Origin: Rana temporaria
Lineage: Eukaryota > Chordata > Amphibia > Anura > Ranidae
NCBI RefSeq assembly: GCF_905171775.1
Contig: NC_053499.1
Coordinates: forward strand, 92,483,512 to 92,547,511
Reading direction: 5' to 3'
DNA length: 64,000 nucleotides
A program made the position numbers and the translations under genes. The notes under the pieces were generated by a model. The model ran no database searches and was not told where the DNA came from. It saw nothing but the letters and a program-made list of their open reading frames with translations. Positions 33,440 to 43,608 of this stretch are shown here, in pieces. Each line of letters starts with the position of its first letter. Position 1 is the first letter of the stretch.

Positions 33440-33899
33440 AGAATTTCGCAATATATATCGCAATCGCAATATTTTTTTCGCTAAAATATGACAAATATTC
33501 GATTTCAGAGTGCTCCTACAGCAGTTTTCGAAATATCTGCAATCAATTTCGCATTCGCATTTTGTGAAATTGCGCTAAAATATCTCGAATATTCGATTTC
33601 AGAATGAGCCAATCAGAGCGCTCCTACAGCATTTGGGGAAATTCCGCAATAAATATCGCATTTGCAATTTTGCGAAATTTCGATAAAATATCAAGAATAT
33701 TCTGAGCCAATCGGAGTGCTCCTACCGCAGTTGTCGAAAATTCGCAATTATTTTCACATTCTCAATAGCGAAAATTCGCAATCATTTCATTTCGATAAAA
33801 TATCACGAATATTCGAATTTAGCGAATATATCTCGAATATTCGACTATATATTCGAGATATATCGCGAAATCGAATATGGCGTATTCTGCTCAACACTA
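33440..33899. repeat. Right subterminal region of hAT-2 with CCAAT-motif repeats and GAATATTCG array
   Basis: The block GAGCCAATCAGAGxGCTCCTAC occurs at about 33606 and 33703 with a partial copy near 33508, and matches the block around the left-end CCAAT box (21554-21585). Between and after them are many CGAATAT/ATATTCG motifs up to the CAACACTA terminus. Confidence 0.7.
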
Positions 33900-33907
33900 T
33901 TAACCAC

Positions 33908-34975
33908 CTACCTTCCCAAGGATCCATCTGTCCATCACCAATGGCAACCCCAGCCCAGATAGTTCCGTATCCTACCAAATATTACTACCCAGTCTCTACC
34001 TGTTGTTCCTACCCCGCTTTCAATCCACCTGCCTCTTCCCTTCCACCTGTAACAACTCCACAAAAATCTCCTCCAGTCACTGTTCCTGTGTCCCTACCAC
34101 ATTCCAACCCTTCCTCCTACATAATCCCATCCTTTTCATACGTCCCTCCTGTTAACAAGCCTGCAGGGGCTAAATCTAAATCTAAGAAAAAGCGGAAGTA
34201 CTTCCCGACCCACACCATTGTGCCTACTGCCCAGCCTGTTGTTCCAGTGCCAACTGCCCAGCCTGTTTCAGTACCAGCTGCCCAGCCTGTTTCAGTACCA
34301 GCTGCCCAGCCTGTTTCAGTACCAGCTGCCCAGCCTGTTTCAGTGCCATCTATTCAGCCTGTTCCAGTGCCATCTGTTCAGCCTGTTCCAGTGCCATCTG
34401 CTCAGCCTGTTCCAGTGCCATCTGCTCAGCCTGTTCCAGTGCCATCTGCTCAGCCTGTTCCAGTGCCAGCCGCCCAGTCTTTTCCAATACCAGCCGCCCA
34501 GTCTGTTCCAGTGCCAGCCACCCAGCCTGTTCCAGTGCAGCGGTCCAGCCTGTTGTTCCAGTGCCGGCGATCCAGCCTGTTGTTCCAGTACCAGCGGTCC
34601 AGCCTGTTGTGCCAGTTGCCCAGCCTGTTGTGCCAGTTGCCCAGCCTGACGTGCCAGTTGCCCAGCCTGACGTGCCAGTTGCCCAGCCTGACGTGCCAGT
34701 TGCCCAGCCTGACGTGCCAGTTGCCCAGCCTGACGTGCCAGTTGCCCAGCCTGACGTTGCAATGCCAACATACCAACTTGTTGAGCCCCTGTCTGTTGCC
34801 CAGCCGGAGGTGTTCCTGTCTGCTGCCCAGCCGGAGGTGTTCCTGTCTGCTGCCCAGCCGGAGATGTTCCTGTCTGCTGCCCAGCCGGAGGTGTTCCTGT
34901 CTGCTGCCCAGCCGGAGGTGTTCCTGTCTGCTGCCCAGCTGGAGGTATTCCTGTCAGCTTGATTTGCCCCTATCT
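33908..34975 (+). pseudogene. Gag-like protein, Pro/Gln/Val-rich C-terminal part with coding minisatellites
   Basis: Continues the 20633 frame across the hAT-2 insertion. First comes a Pro-rich stretch (P-S-P-M-A-T-P-A-Q-I-V), then a basic K-S-K-S-K-K-K-R-K patch that could be a nuclear signal. Three repeat blocks follow: 24-bp units (A-Q-P-V-x-V-P-A) at about 34225-34540, 21-bp units (V-A-Q-P-D-V-P) at about 34610-34760, and 27-bp units (A-A-Q-P-E-V-F-L-S) at about 34795-34960. A frame change near 34540 separates the first block from the others. No nucleocapsid zinc knuckle is seen. The function of such tails is unknown to me. Confidence 0.6.
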
Positions 34976-35122
34976 GCTACCCAGCTTGAACCGCATTTTG
35001 CCCTGTTTAAAGTCATGGACCTTCCTCCGGCCCAACCTGATGTGACTTTATCTGTTGCCCGGCTTGACACCACAGACTTCCCCCAGCAACAGCTAATTGG
35101 AGCGTCCGGAGGCCGCTCCTTT

Positions 35123-35135
35123 GAGGGGGGGGGGG
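35123..35135 (+). promoter_or_regulatory. Polypurine tract of the LTR element
   Basis: GA followed by eleven G, three bases upstream of the 3' LTR, at the position where plus-strand DNA synthesis is primed in LTR retrotransposons. Confidence 0.8.
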
Positions 35136-35138
35136 TAC

Positions 35139-35793
35139 TGTCAGGGAAGGTTCCCCCCGCTGGTGTTACTGCCTGGTATTTGGCGTGCAGTACTGTGGCC
35201 CACCACCAGGTGTCTCCCGGCAGTCTTGGACTGCCGGGGGAGTTCTTCCCTTGTGGTGTTATGGGATCCTTGGGCTGCAGTACTGGCGTCCACCAGCGGG
35301 GGATTCTTGGCAGTGTGGAGCATACAGCCCTTCTGCGTTCAGGTGTAACCTGAACACAATTAGCAAGCCTATATATACCCGGCGTGTGAAATCAGTCCTC
35401 GCCCTGGTATCAGTCCATTTACCTTGATCCTGAGCCTGTATCCTGACCTTGATCTCTGGACCCTGACCCTGATCCTGATCCCTGCCTGGACTTATCCTCC
35501 CTGTTTCCTGATTCCTGTTTTCCCTGGATTCCTACCTCGCAGCCCGTCCATCCGTCCGCTCCCTGCTCTGTTCTGTTCCCATCCTTACCCATCTGCTGAC
35601 ATCCCACGTGTATGACCTCGGCCTGGCTTTGTTTATGAATACGGTATCTCCCTTTGATTGTATATATTGTTTGCTGTTTATTGTTCACTGGTTGTCCTCA
35701 CATGTTGTAAATAAACACCTTTTTACCTCACTACTCACATTGTTGGTTTCCTCTGTGCAGTCACACAGTACTGATCTGCTAGCATTCCTGACA
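35139..35793 (+). repeat. 3' LTR (655 bp)
   Basis: Same ends, TATA region and AATAAA as the 5' LTR, and followed by the duplicated GTATT. It is 55 bp longer through small insertions in the CTGATCC/TTCCTGATT stretch (about 35425-35535). Confidence 0.9.
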
Positions 35794-35798
35794 GTATT

Positions 35799-36273
35799 CT
35801 GGGTTTCTATTATGAGGTTTCATTTAGTTTATTTTGCAATTTTGCCCTCATGCTACTTCAAGTTATTACAATATCATAGTACATGTAATGGTGTAGATCA
35901 GGGGTCTTCAAACTACGGCCCTCCAGTTGTTCAGGAACTACAATTCCCATCATGCCTAGTCATGTCTGTGAATGTCAAAGTTTTACAATGCCTCATGGCA
36001 TGTGTAGTTCCGCAACAGCTGGAGGGCCGTAGTTTGAGGATCCCTGGTGTAGATGATATAGTGTTATCATACATATTTGTTAAGAGGTTGTCAGTTATGT
36101 GGTAACACTGCCATATGCTGGTATGTCTTACCGTTTCAGGATTTCCATATGCTGACCATTTTTTGCTATGCAAGATATATTGGATAGCTGACTCCTACAC
36201 ACTGATGGTCATCAACAGATATAGTAATGTTTGTAATTCTCCTGTAGCTCCTTTCATGGGCAAATATTGCCTA

Positions 36274-36305
<32 letters not shown>

Positions 36306-36668
36306 TATTATTTCTTTTTTTATCTGGCCTCCTGTGGATTTTTATACATTTACCAGATAGTTTTTCTGGTTTAACATAATAGATAATTACACCTACCTCA
36401 TCTAATGTGGTCTCTCTTATAGATTTTTTTTGCACTTAATATGACTTGTGTAATTCAGTTATGGGTTCCACTGCACAATTTTTGGACTTGGAGTCTGTGT
36501 CTGTGATAGTTTATATATGTTTTTTTTTTTTTGGCGGTAATCTGTTTGGTTGTCTCAGCAATGATCGTCACAGGTCACAGGTATTTTTACTAATGTAAAT
36601 TTTTTTTGTGGCTCCCCGCCCCGTGTCGCTATGATTTTCCCCCACTCAGTCAGGACTGCTCTCTTTAA
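35799..36668 (+). other. Host L1 ORF1-ORF2 spacer with MITE and microsatellite
   Basis: Continues the L1 spacer interrupted at 19958. It holds the hAT MITE at 35899-36046 and an AT microsatellite near 36281-36306. Otherwise it is AT-rich with no gene. Confidence 0.5.
35899..36046. mobile_element. hAT MITE (148 bp), TSD GTGTAGAT
   Basis: CAGGGGTCTTCAAACT and AGTTTGAGGATCCCTG ends with the 8-bp duplication GTGTAGAT (35891-35898 and 36047-36054). Same family and length as the copy at 19072. Confidence 0.92.
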
Positions 36669-37789
36669 CCACTTGCCGCCCGCCAATGACAGATTGACGT
36701 CGGCAAAGTGGTTGTAGAATCCTGACCGGACGTCATATGACGTCCTCGGGATTCTGAGCCGCTGCGCGCCCCCGGGGGCGCGCATTGCGGCGATCGTTGT
36801 TGCGGGGTGTCAGTCTGACACCCCGCAACACCGATCTCGGTAAAGAGTCTCTCACGGAGACTCTTTACCACGTGATCAGCCGTGTCGAATCACGGCTGAT
36901 CACGATGTAAACAGGAAGAGCCTTTGACGGCTTTTACTCACTCGCGTCTGACAGCGCAGCCCCCCCTCGGATCGCCACATGGACCACCAGGGAAGCCCAC
37001 CCTGGACCACCAGGGAAGGGCAGATCCAAAAAAGAAAGGCTAAAAAAAAAAAAAAAAAAAAAAAAAAGGCTGTAAAAAAAAAAAAAAAAAAAGGCTGTAA
37101 AAAAAAAAAAAAAAAAAAGGCTAAAAAAAAAAAAGCATTAAAAATAAAAATATGCCACTCGGTGCCCACAAATGGGCACTGACTGGCAACATATGTTAAT
37201 CAGTGCCGCCCCAGTGTCCATCAGTGCCACCCTACAGTGTCCATCAGTGCCACCCCACAGTGCCCATCCATGCCCAGTGCCCACCCATAAGTAGCCATCA
37301 GTGCCACCCATAAGTGCCGCCTATGTGTGCCCATCAGTGCCGCCTATGTGTGCCCATCAGTGCCGCCTATGTGTGCCCATCAGTGCCGCATACAAGCGCC
37401 ACCAATCAGTGCCACCTCATCTGTGCCCGTCAGTACTACCTCATCGATGTCCATCAGTGCCATCTCATCGGTGCCCATCAGTGCCGCCATATCAGTGCCC
37501 GTAATTGAAAGAGAAGACTTACTTATTTACAAAAAAATTAACAGAAAAAAATAAAAACTTATTTTTTTTCAAAATTTTCAGTCTTTTTTTCGTTGTTGCA
37601 CAAAAAAAAAAATCGCAGAGGTGATCAAATACCACCAAAAGAAAGCTCTATTTGTGGGGAAAAAAGGACGCCAATTTTGTTTGGGTACAGTGTAGCATGA
37701 CCGTGCAATTGCCATTCAAAGTGCGACAGTGCTGAAAGCTGAAAATTGGCTTGGGCGGGCAGGTGTATACGTGCCCTGTGTGGAAGTGG
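36669..37789. mobile_element. TTAA-flanked non-autonomous element, copy 2 (1,121 bp)
   Basis: Perfect TTAA on both sides (36665-36668 and 37790-37793), with ends CCACTTGCC and GGAAGTGG. The same structure as copy 1: hairpin row (36798-36903 and beyond), A-runs, CAGTGCC minisatellite (about 37198-37500), A/T-rich right part. A run of poly-A blocks separated by GGCTGT (37040-37135) has expanded here relative to copy 1. Confidence 0.82.
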
Positions 37790-38216
37790 TTAATATGAGG
37801 GTTGCCCTTTCTCGTCTGAACTGCGAATTACTATGGGTTTTCATTTTTCTTAATTTAACATTGGTTACAGTGTTGGTTATTCGCAGTCATATGTCGACAT
37901 CACTGAGTTTCAGACCAACTGGTCTATTATTGCTTCATTGAACATTTTTTCTTTCAACCCCCTTTTTTTTCCTACATTTCTATGTTTGGTTAAACATATT
38001 TAATGGTACATTAGATCTAATCTCTGATAGAGATGGTAAATATGGTACACTCTTTGCAAAAGTTTTTTTTATTTGTTGAAGTTATACTTGTCTCAGGTTT
38101 CCTTACAGTCTGGATTAATAATAGGTCATTAAACAGATCAAGACCCTTGGCTTCCTGACCCCCCCCCCCCCCTAACCTTACAGTTCCTCAGTTACCTCAC
38201 TTCCTGTTGAATTCTT

Positions 38217-39855
38217 ATGACACTCTTTATGGTTTATGGCTATTACATAATCTCTCATAATGTGCAGGGATTCAATTCCCCAAACAAAAGAAAGAAAGCA
38301 TCCTTGCAGTATAATAAGTTAAAAGCCAAGATTGTTATGTTGCAGGAAACACACTTTATGAAGGATGCTCATCCTACCTTCTTTCACAAAGCATATAATC
38401 AATCCATTTACACCACATCCTCCTCCAAAACCAAGGGAGTGGCAATTTTTTTTCACCATTCTTTTCCATTCGAAATTCAGCAAATTTATAAAGACCATGA
38501 AAGTAGGTTCATCATAATTAAAGGCACCCTATCAGGTAGAGAGCTTACTGTAGCTAATGTTTATGCACCTAATGATGCACAGACCTCATTTTTCACCCAA
38601 TTTTTTAACAAATTGCAACAACTCCACTCTGCACATATCATAGTAGGTGGTGACTTTAACTCGGTCATGCAACCGAATCTGGATCGTAGCAAACAAAACT
38701 TGAGTTCTAAAACACTATCTAAAACAACCATTACACATTTAAACGATCTACAGCTAGTAGACTCTTGGAGAGCTTTAAACATAGGTGCACGTGAATATAC
38801 ATTCTACTCTCACCCACATGACTCATACTCTCGCATTGACCACATATTCTGTACCCCTATTATTCTAGCTAACACACATGATGCCGCAATACACCCTTGC
38901 TCCTGGTCGGACCACCAAATTGTCACTCTTAGTACAGAATTCATAGGCCTTACCCCTACCCCTTACTCATGGAGATTAAATGAATCTTTACTTTCGGACC
39001 CTGTTTATCAACAAGAAATAGCATCTGAAATTAAGGATTATTTCATATTAAACTCAAACCCTAATATCTCTCCCTCCACTCTGTGGATGGCACACAAAGC
39101 AGTAGTGAGGGATCACTTTATTAAGCGAGCTGCACAATGTAATAGAAGTAAATGGGAAAAGATTCACTCCCTTACAAAAGATCTCCAAAACATAAAGACC
39201 ATACACGTTCACACGACCCAGATACCCTTAAATTGATATCACAAAAACGCACAGAGCTGGACTCTCTTCTCACTTTTAGAGCAGAAAAAGCTCTTCGGTT
39301 GTCTAAGGCAAAAATTTTCTTATCTAGTAACTCTTATTCTACAATGTTCGCCAGGAAACTCAATCAAACCCACACACGTTTATAAACTTAAAAATAGCTC
39401 AAACCAACTAATCACTCACCCACAAGAGATTCTTTCTATCTTTAAAAACTTTTATTCGAACCTCCTTTCAGCGCCAAACTCTACAATCCCTCTCTCCTCC
39501 ATTAATTGGTTGGATAATCTCCCCTTCCCCAAATTAACTAAAACTAATATAGAATCACTAAATGCACCCTGTACGGAGGAGGAATTACTTCAAATAATTA
39601 AATCACTCAAAAAGAACTCTGCCCCTGGCCCGATGGTTTCTCCTCCTTATATTATAAACAATATCACCAATTCCTTATACCACACCTCTCCAAACTATTC
39701 AACAATATACTGAAAGGAGACCAATTCCCAGAGGAAATGTTACTTGCAAATATGTTCCTCATTCCAAAACCGAACAAAGACCACACCCTGTCCCAGAATT
39801 ATAGACCCATCTCAGTCATTAACAATGATCTTAAAAATTTTAGTAGACTCTTAGC
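38217..39855 (+). pseudogene. Host L1 ORF2, 5' part: endonuclease and start of reverse transcriptase
   Basis: The first 339 codons (38217-39236) are open. Y-Y-I-I-S-H-N-V-Q-G-F-N, M-L-Q-E-T-H-F (Glu of the active site), V-G-G-D-F-N-S, Y-S-R-I-D-H-I-F and C-S-W-S-D-H-Q are the AP-endonuclease blocks of L1-type LINEs. Frames then shift near 39150-39240 and again before E-E-E-L-L-Q-I-I-K-S-L-K and the block around 39610 that should read P-G-P-D-G. N-Y-R-P-I-S-V-I-N-N-D-L is near 39800. The coding sequence stops at the palindromic repeat at 39856 and continues at about 40956 and 59663. Confidence 0.8.
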
Positions 39856-39913
39856 AGTCCCATCATGCTTCGGTACCTACCCACGTGGGTAGGTACCGGA
39901 GCATGATGGGACT
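39856..39913. repeat. 58-nt palindrome
   Basis: Arms of 29 bases beginning AGTCCCATCATGC, centre CACGTG, one mismatched pair. It is directly followed by a TATA box. Confidence 0.92.
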
Positions 39914-39921
39914 GTGAGCCC

Positions 39922-40236
39922 TATATAAGTCGGATGCAAACCGCGCACCTGTCATTGCAGCGAGAAGAGGCGTCGGGTCAACATCGGGAGAAGAAGAAGA
40001 CATCACAGAACAGCAGCCCTGAAGGAGAAGGCACCGGACAGCGGGAGGAAGAACCGGGGTGCGCTGAGTCAACAGCGGCGAAGATAGAAGAAGACCCCTC
40101 GAGAGCGGAGAAGACCCCTGGAGAGCGGAGGAGACCCCCCGGAGAGCATAAGACCCCCCGGAGAGTGGAAGAAGAAGCCCCCCCCTGCTAAAAGAGCTAA
40201 AGAAGACAGGGGGGCCTCCGGAGAAGACTAATAAAT
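39922..40236 (+). other. Mini transcription-unit-like segment: TATA, low-complexity frame, AATAAA
   Basis: TATATAAG at 39922-39929, an open frame of 85 codons (39934-40191) rich in Glu, Arg, Lys and Pro from roughly 20-bp repeats (GGAGAGCGGAG-type, about 40090-40170), and AATAAA at 40231-40236. The frame has no family motif, so a non-coding or repeat-driven frame is as likely as a peptide. Confidence 0.35.
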
Positions 40237-41145
40237 TATTTTAAAAACCCTGTGTCGTGTGTTTATTAACTTTAACACTTTGCCTCCAGGTGAATGGGTA
40301 GGGGTACAATGTACCCCATATCCATTCACTTAGGGTGGGGGGCCGGTATCTGGGGGCCCCCTTATTTGAGGGGGCTCCCAGATTCCGATAAGCCCCCCAC
40401 CCGCAGACCCCGACAACCAACGCCCAGGGTTGTCGGGAAGAGGCCCTGTCCTTATCAACATGGGGACAGGGTGCTCTGGGGTGGGGGGGGGCCCAGCAGT
40501 GCGCCCCCCCTGCCCCAGAGCACCCAACCCCCCCATGTTGAGGGCATGCGGCCTGGTACGGCTCAGGAGGGGGGGACGCTCACTCGTCCCCACTCCTTTC
40601 ATGGCCGGCCAGCGTTCTTTGGATACGGGTCTGGTATGGATAGTAGGGGGACCCCCTACGTCATTTTTTTCGGCATGGGGGGGGTCTCCTTGCAACCCAT
40701 ACCAGACCTAAGGGCCTGGTATGCTCCTGGGGGGGGAACCCATGTCGGTTATTTATTAAAAAATTGGCGTGGAGTTCTCCCTCTCAGGAATGCATACCAA
40801 ATGCCGCACCTAGAATTGACGGGAATCCAAGTCGGATCTCCCGTCGCTTCTATGACGGCTTTGTCTCCATCGCGGCAAGCCAGCTCGGCGCTGGCTCCCG
40901 CAATGGGGCTCGTATGTGGTCAATCTCGCCGAGAAAGGGAGCGAGATTGACACAATATCGTGGTCACCTACTGTATACACTCTCAACCACTCTTAATGTT
41001 AAGCCTTGATATTTATGGGAAAAAGGTGGAAATAAGGGCCGTCTAATTGAGCCACCCCCACTGCGCGGAACTGGAGAATATAAGTGAAAATATAGTGATA
41101 TTGATAATATAAATAAATATATGTGAGCTGCTGCTTTAAAAGTTA

Positions 41146-43002
41146 AACAATCAAATGTAATATGCAAATACAGTGCTACCTGATGTGAAAAAAGGTATCA
41201 AATGTGATATTAAGCAGCGCTCAAAAGAATCAAATAAAAAAACACACATATAATATTGCTAGACTATTAAGTGAAAAATAATGAGTGATCCACCCTCTAT
41301 GTGAAACAATATATCAGTGTCAAAAAGAGGTGCTAATAATACACCCAAAATAACAGGTTGGCAAAAAAAAAAAATCCATAAACTGATTGTGTGAACGTAA
41401 ATGAAGTTCATAAATGGAGAACAGAAGAAATCCCTTCACGATCTTCAGACAGTGCTTTCACCACACCACAGTGACTGCGTGATTCCACCACCCATCAGAA
41501 TGCAAACTCACCACAATAAATGGCCTGACACTCTCGTGTTAAGGCACACAGGCTTTTTAACTGAACCACTCAGTTTAATTGATGGAACTCCCTCTTTGGA
41601 AACTGGAGCACTCAGTTAAATAAATGGAGATCCGTTGGAAAAAGGAAAAACTCCAAGATGACAGCCACATGTATAATGAAGAGAGAGAGCACAATAGTGT
41701 GATATTGTAACACAACTTTTAATAAAAACACTAAAAATCTCCCAATAGATGCACTCACAAAAATGACTCTTGTCATAAGCAGTGATTAAATCCAAACATC
41801 ACACGGTGTAAACACAAACGAAAATTTTCCTCCAGGTGAACCAGTGGTCACGGTGGACCAACAAATAGCCCAGGTTTACTCTCAGCCCTATGAAGGTGTA
41901 CTGGAGTCGCTCTTCAGATGACTATGTTGGTGACAGATGGACCGTTCCACGCCCGACCAGTTCAGTTTAAGGTATGCGGTTGTAACTTAGTACCCACGCC
42001 CCGACATGTTTCATCATACTGATTTAATCATGGGGATGCTTACCAGATGTCACATGCCGCTATATGTAGCTGCCAAGGTCCCCCCCTCACTTGCACATTG
42101 GTGCACGCCTTCCGTTCATTACAAGCATCAGCTGTGTGGACAAACGTCCCACTCAGCTGTGCTGGCGTGCAAGTGTGCAGCTCTGACCAAACAGAACAGC
42201 ATAATCATGTGTGCGAGGTGGAGGCCCCCAGTGGTGACGTCGGTGTACTACACCTAATCACACTGCCTGTATTCAATGAGGTGTCTAACCCCAGTGGTGA
42301 AACTGGTGTATGACACCCATCAAGCATAGAGTGTACTGCAGACTGAAAGAAGGGGGATATCCCTCTAAGAAATGACTAACAGCCATTCGGGTGTCCCCAT
42401 GACCACGAGTCACCTCCAGGTCTATACAAACACGATCTAACAGTGTAAAGTCAGAAACACAAAGTACAATATCTCTCATTAATCTAAAGTGAGAGCATAC
42501 TACATGGTTATATGAATCTAAAAAAGAATATATATTATTCCAAAATCTAAAAACACATAATCAACCATAAATATATATAAAACTGAATTAAATACATATA
42601 GTATAGGCGGTATTCCTAAAATTATATTGAAGAGTTGCATATATTATTATCCATCATAAAATTTCAATAAAATGGTGGTAATCAAAATGAATACATTTTT
42701 TTTTATATATATATATAAAAATTATTATTTTTAAAAAAGATTTTATAAACTGGAAAACGATTTTACACTGGGGCATGTACTTTGAACGAGATATACATAA
42801 ATATTGGCAAGTTTAGACATGCAATGGTTCAAATTAAAGTGGGTGAACTTCATCATCTCCATATGCATGGCATAACAAAAATTTAATTATATAGTCATAC
42901 AGAGCCCATGATCATAGTGGGTGGCCCAGTTGTCTGGCCCCTTGTAACAACATAATTCATGACCATACTATATATATGTACACCTTAAAACCTGCTCCTA
43001 GT
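41146..43002 (-). other. Penelope 3' region, left arm, no gene
   Basis: Inverse of about 57559-59657. It is AT-rich with some repeat structure near 42200-42310. The site matching the MITE at 59351 is empty here (about 41290-41305, CCACCCTCTATGTG), and the 64-bp extra unit found in the right arm is absent. Short frames are motif-free. Confidence 0.7.
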
Positions 43003-43608
43003 CTAAACATTACTAATGAAGCAGTTCACGTCCAATTCTATGTTAAGGCCCCTCGGAAATTGACTTTTTAAAAGAAAGATCCATTTAGTTTCTTGCTGCG
43101 ATAGATCTCTCACCCTGTTTGAACCTCTCCATGAAGGGTGTACGCAGTCAATGCCACAGAACTGAGCTAGCGAAGGATCTTGGTTATGTTTTTCCTTAAA
43201 GTGGACTGACACACTGTGGTAATTAAAGCCCTTCTTTATGTTTGCCAGGTGTTCAGCCACTCGTATCCGCAATAACCTCTTAGTTCTTCCTACATAAAGT
43301 AGTCCACATGGGCACCAAATCAAATATACTACATGAGAAGAGTTGCAGGTGATAAATTCTTTAATAGAGAAAATCTTCCCATCACTGCTCGTGACCTGTT
43401 GTTTTCCTCTATTGCTTATCTGCACAGTTCTGCAACAAATGCATTTCCTGCACGAGTAGAACCCCTTGAAATCTATTCTGAGGGCCTGCTGATCTGGGGG
43501 ATCTAGAATCTTGCGGACCACCTTGTCGCCGAAATTAGGAGCCCTCCTATAGATGAATCGTGGTTGACTCAGAAGTATTTCGGCAAAGTGTCTGTCCTTC
43601 CCCAGGAT
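43003..43608 (-). CDS. Penelope GIY-YIG endonuclease domain, left arm (open)
   Basis: The minus-strand frame from the L1 junction (43608) through 43003 is open; the part starting MVRKILDPP is 172 codons. A Cys-rich linker (C-R-K-C-I-C-C-R-T) precedes the nuclease core V-V-Y-L-I-W-C-P-C-G-L-L-Y-V-G-R-T (the GIY-YIG block), then R-L-L-R-I-R-V-A-E-H (catalytic Arg region) and later H-F-K-E-K-H-N. This endonuclease nicks target DNA to prime reverse transcription in EN-plus Penelope elements. It is cut off from its RT by the L1. The right-arm copy has a stop at the Tyr in the segment F-N-Y-H-S-V. Confidence 0.88.
   Translation of the reverse strand: MLGKDRHFAEILLSQPRFIYRRAPNFGDKVVRKILDPPDQQALRIDFKGFYSCRKCICCRTVQISNRGKQQVTSSDGKIFSIKEFITCNSSHVVYLIWCPCGLLYVGRTKRLLRIRVAEHLANIKKGFNYHSVSVHFKEKHNQDPSLAQFCGIDCVHPSWRGSNRVRDLSQQETKWIFLLKSQFPRGLNIELDVNCFISNV

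Larger units (their letters stand above)
21248..33899 (+). mobile_element. hAT-2: autonomous-type hAT transposon (12.65 kb with nested insertions)
   Basis: Left end TAGTGTTGCTCACGAATATTCG-like (first 8: TAGTGTTG) and right end CAACACTA are inverted repeats, flanked by a perfect 8-bp duplication TTAACCAC (21240-21247 and 33900-33907). It encodes a BED-finger hAT transposase (22705-25963). Both ends contain arrays of GAATATTCG-like motifs. Inserted in it are a Harbinger-like MITE, a Tc1 fragment, a mariner, an unclassified element (27461-28735) and pieces of other repeats. It is now inactive through a frameshift and two stops. Confidence 0.88.
19959..35793 (+). mobile_element. Non-autonomous Gypsy-type LTR retrotransposon containing hAT-2
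   Basis: Two LTRs in direct orientation (600 and 655 bp), TG...CA ends, and a 5-bp duplication GTATT (19954-19958 and 35794-35798). Internal DNA after removing hAT-2 is only about 1.9 kb: a gag-like frame, three coding minisatellites and a G-rich polypurine tract just before the 3' LTR. No protease, RT or integrase motif is present, so it would have depended on a relative. The Gypsy label rests on the LTR ends and the GGGGTACTGTCA-type junction; confidence in an LTR element is high, in the superfamily moderate. Confidence 0.85.
39856..40955. mobile_element. Palindrome-led GC-rich repeat element (ranid-type)
   Basis: It starts with a 58-nt palindrome (39856-39913, 29-base arms, one mismatch). 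A TATA box (39922-39929), a Glu/Arg-rich low-complexity frame (39934-40191), AATAAA (40231-40236) and nested GC-rich hairpins (about 40405-40710) follow. It interrupts host L1 ORF2, which resumes around 40956. The exact right end and target duplication were not resolved. I recall this repeat, with its GGTAGGGGTACAATGTACC-like block, as frequent in ranid frogs; I cannot place it in a superfamily. Confidence 0.55.

Noticed and set aside
34340..34776. Minus-strand repeat frames (WHWNRL, GNWHVRL types)
   Set aside because: Antisense shadows of the in-frame gag minisatellites.
18531..39855. Two separate L1 fragments (ORF1 at 18.7 kb, ORF2 at 38.2 kb) from different insertions
   Set aside because: Strand, order and the duplications of the intervening Gypsy and other elements fit one L1. 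Different families cannot be fully excluded without a consensus.
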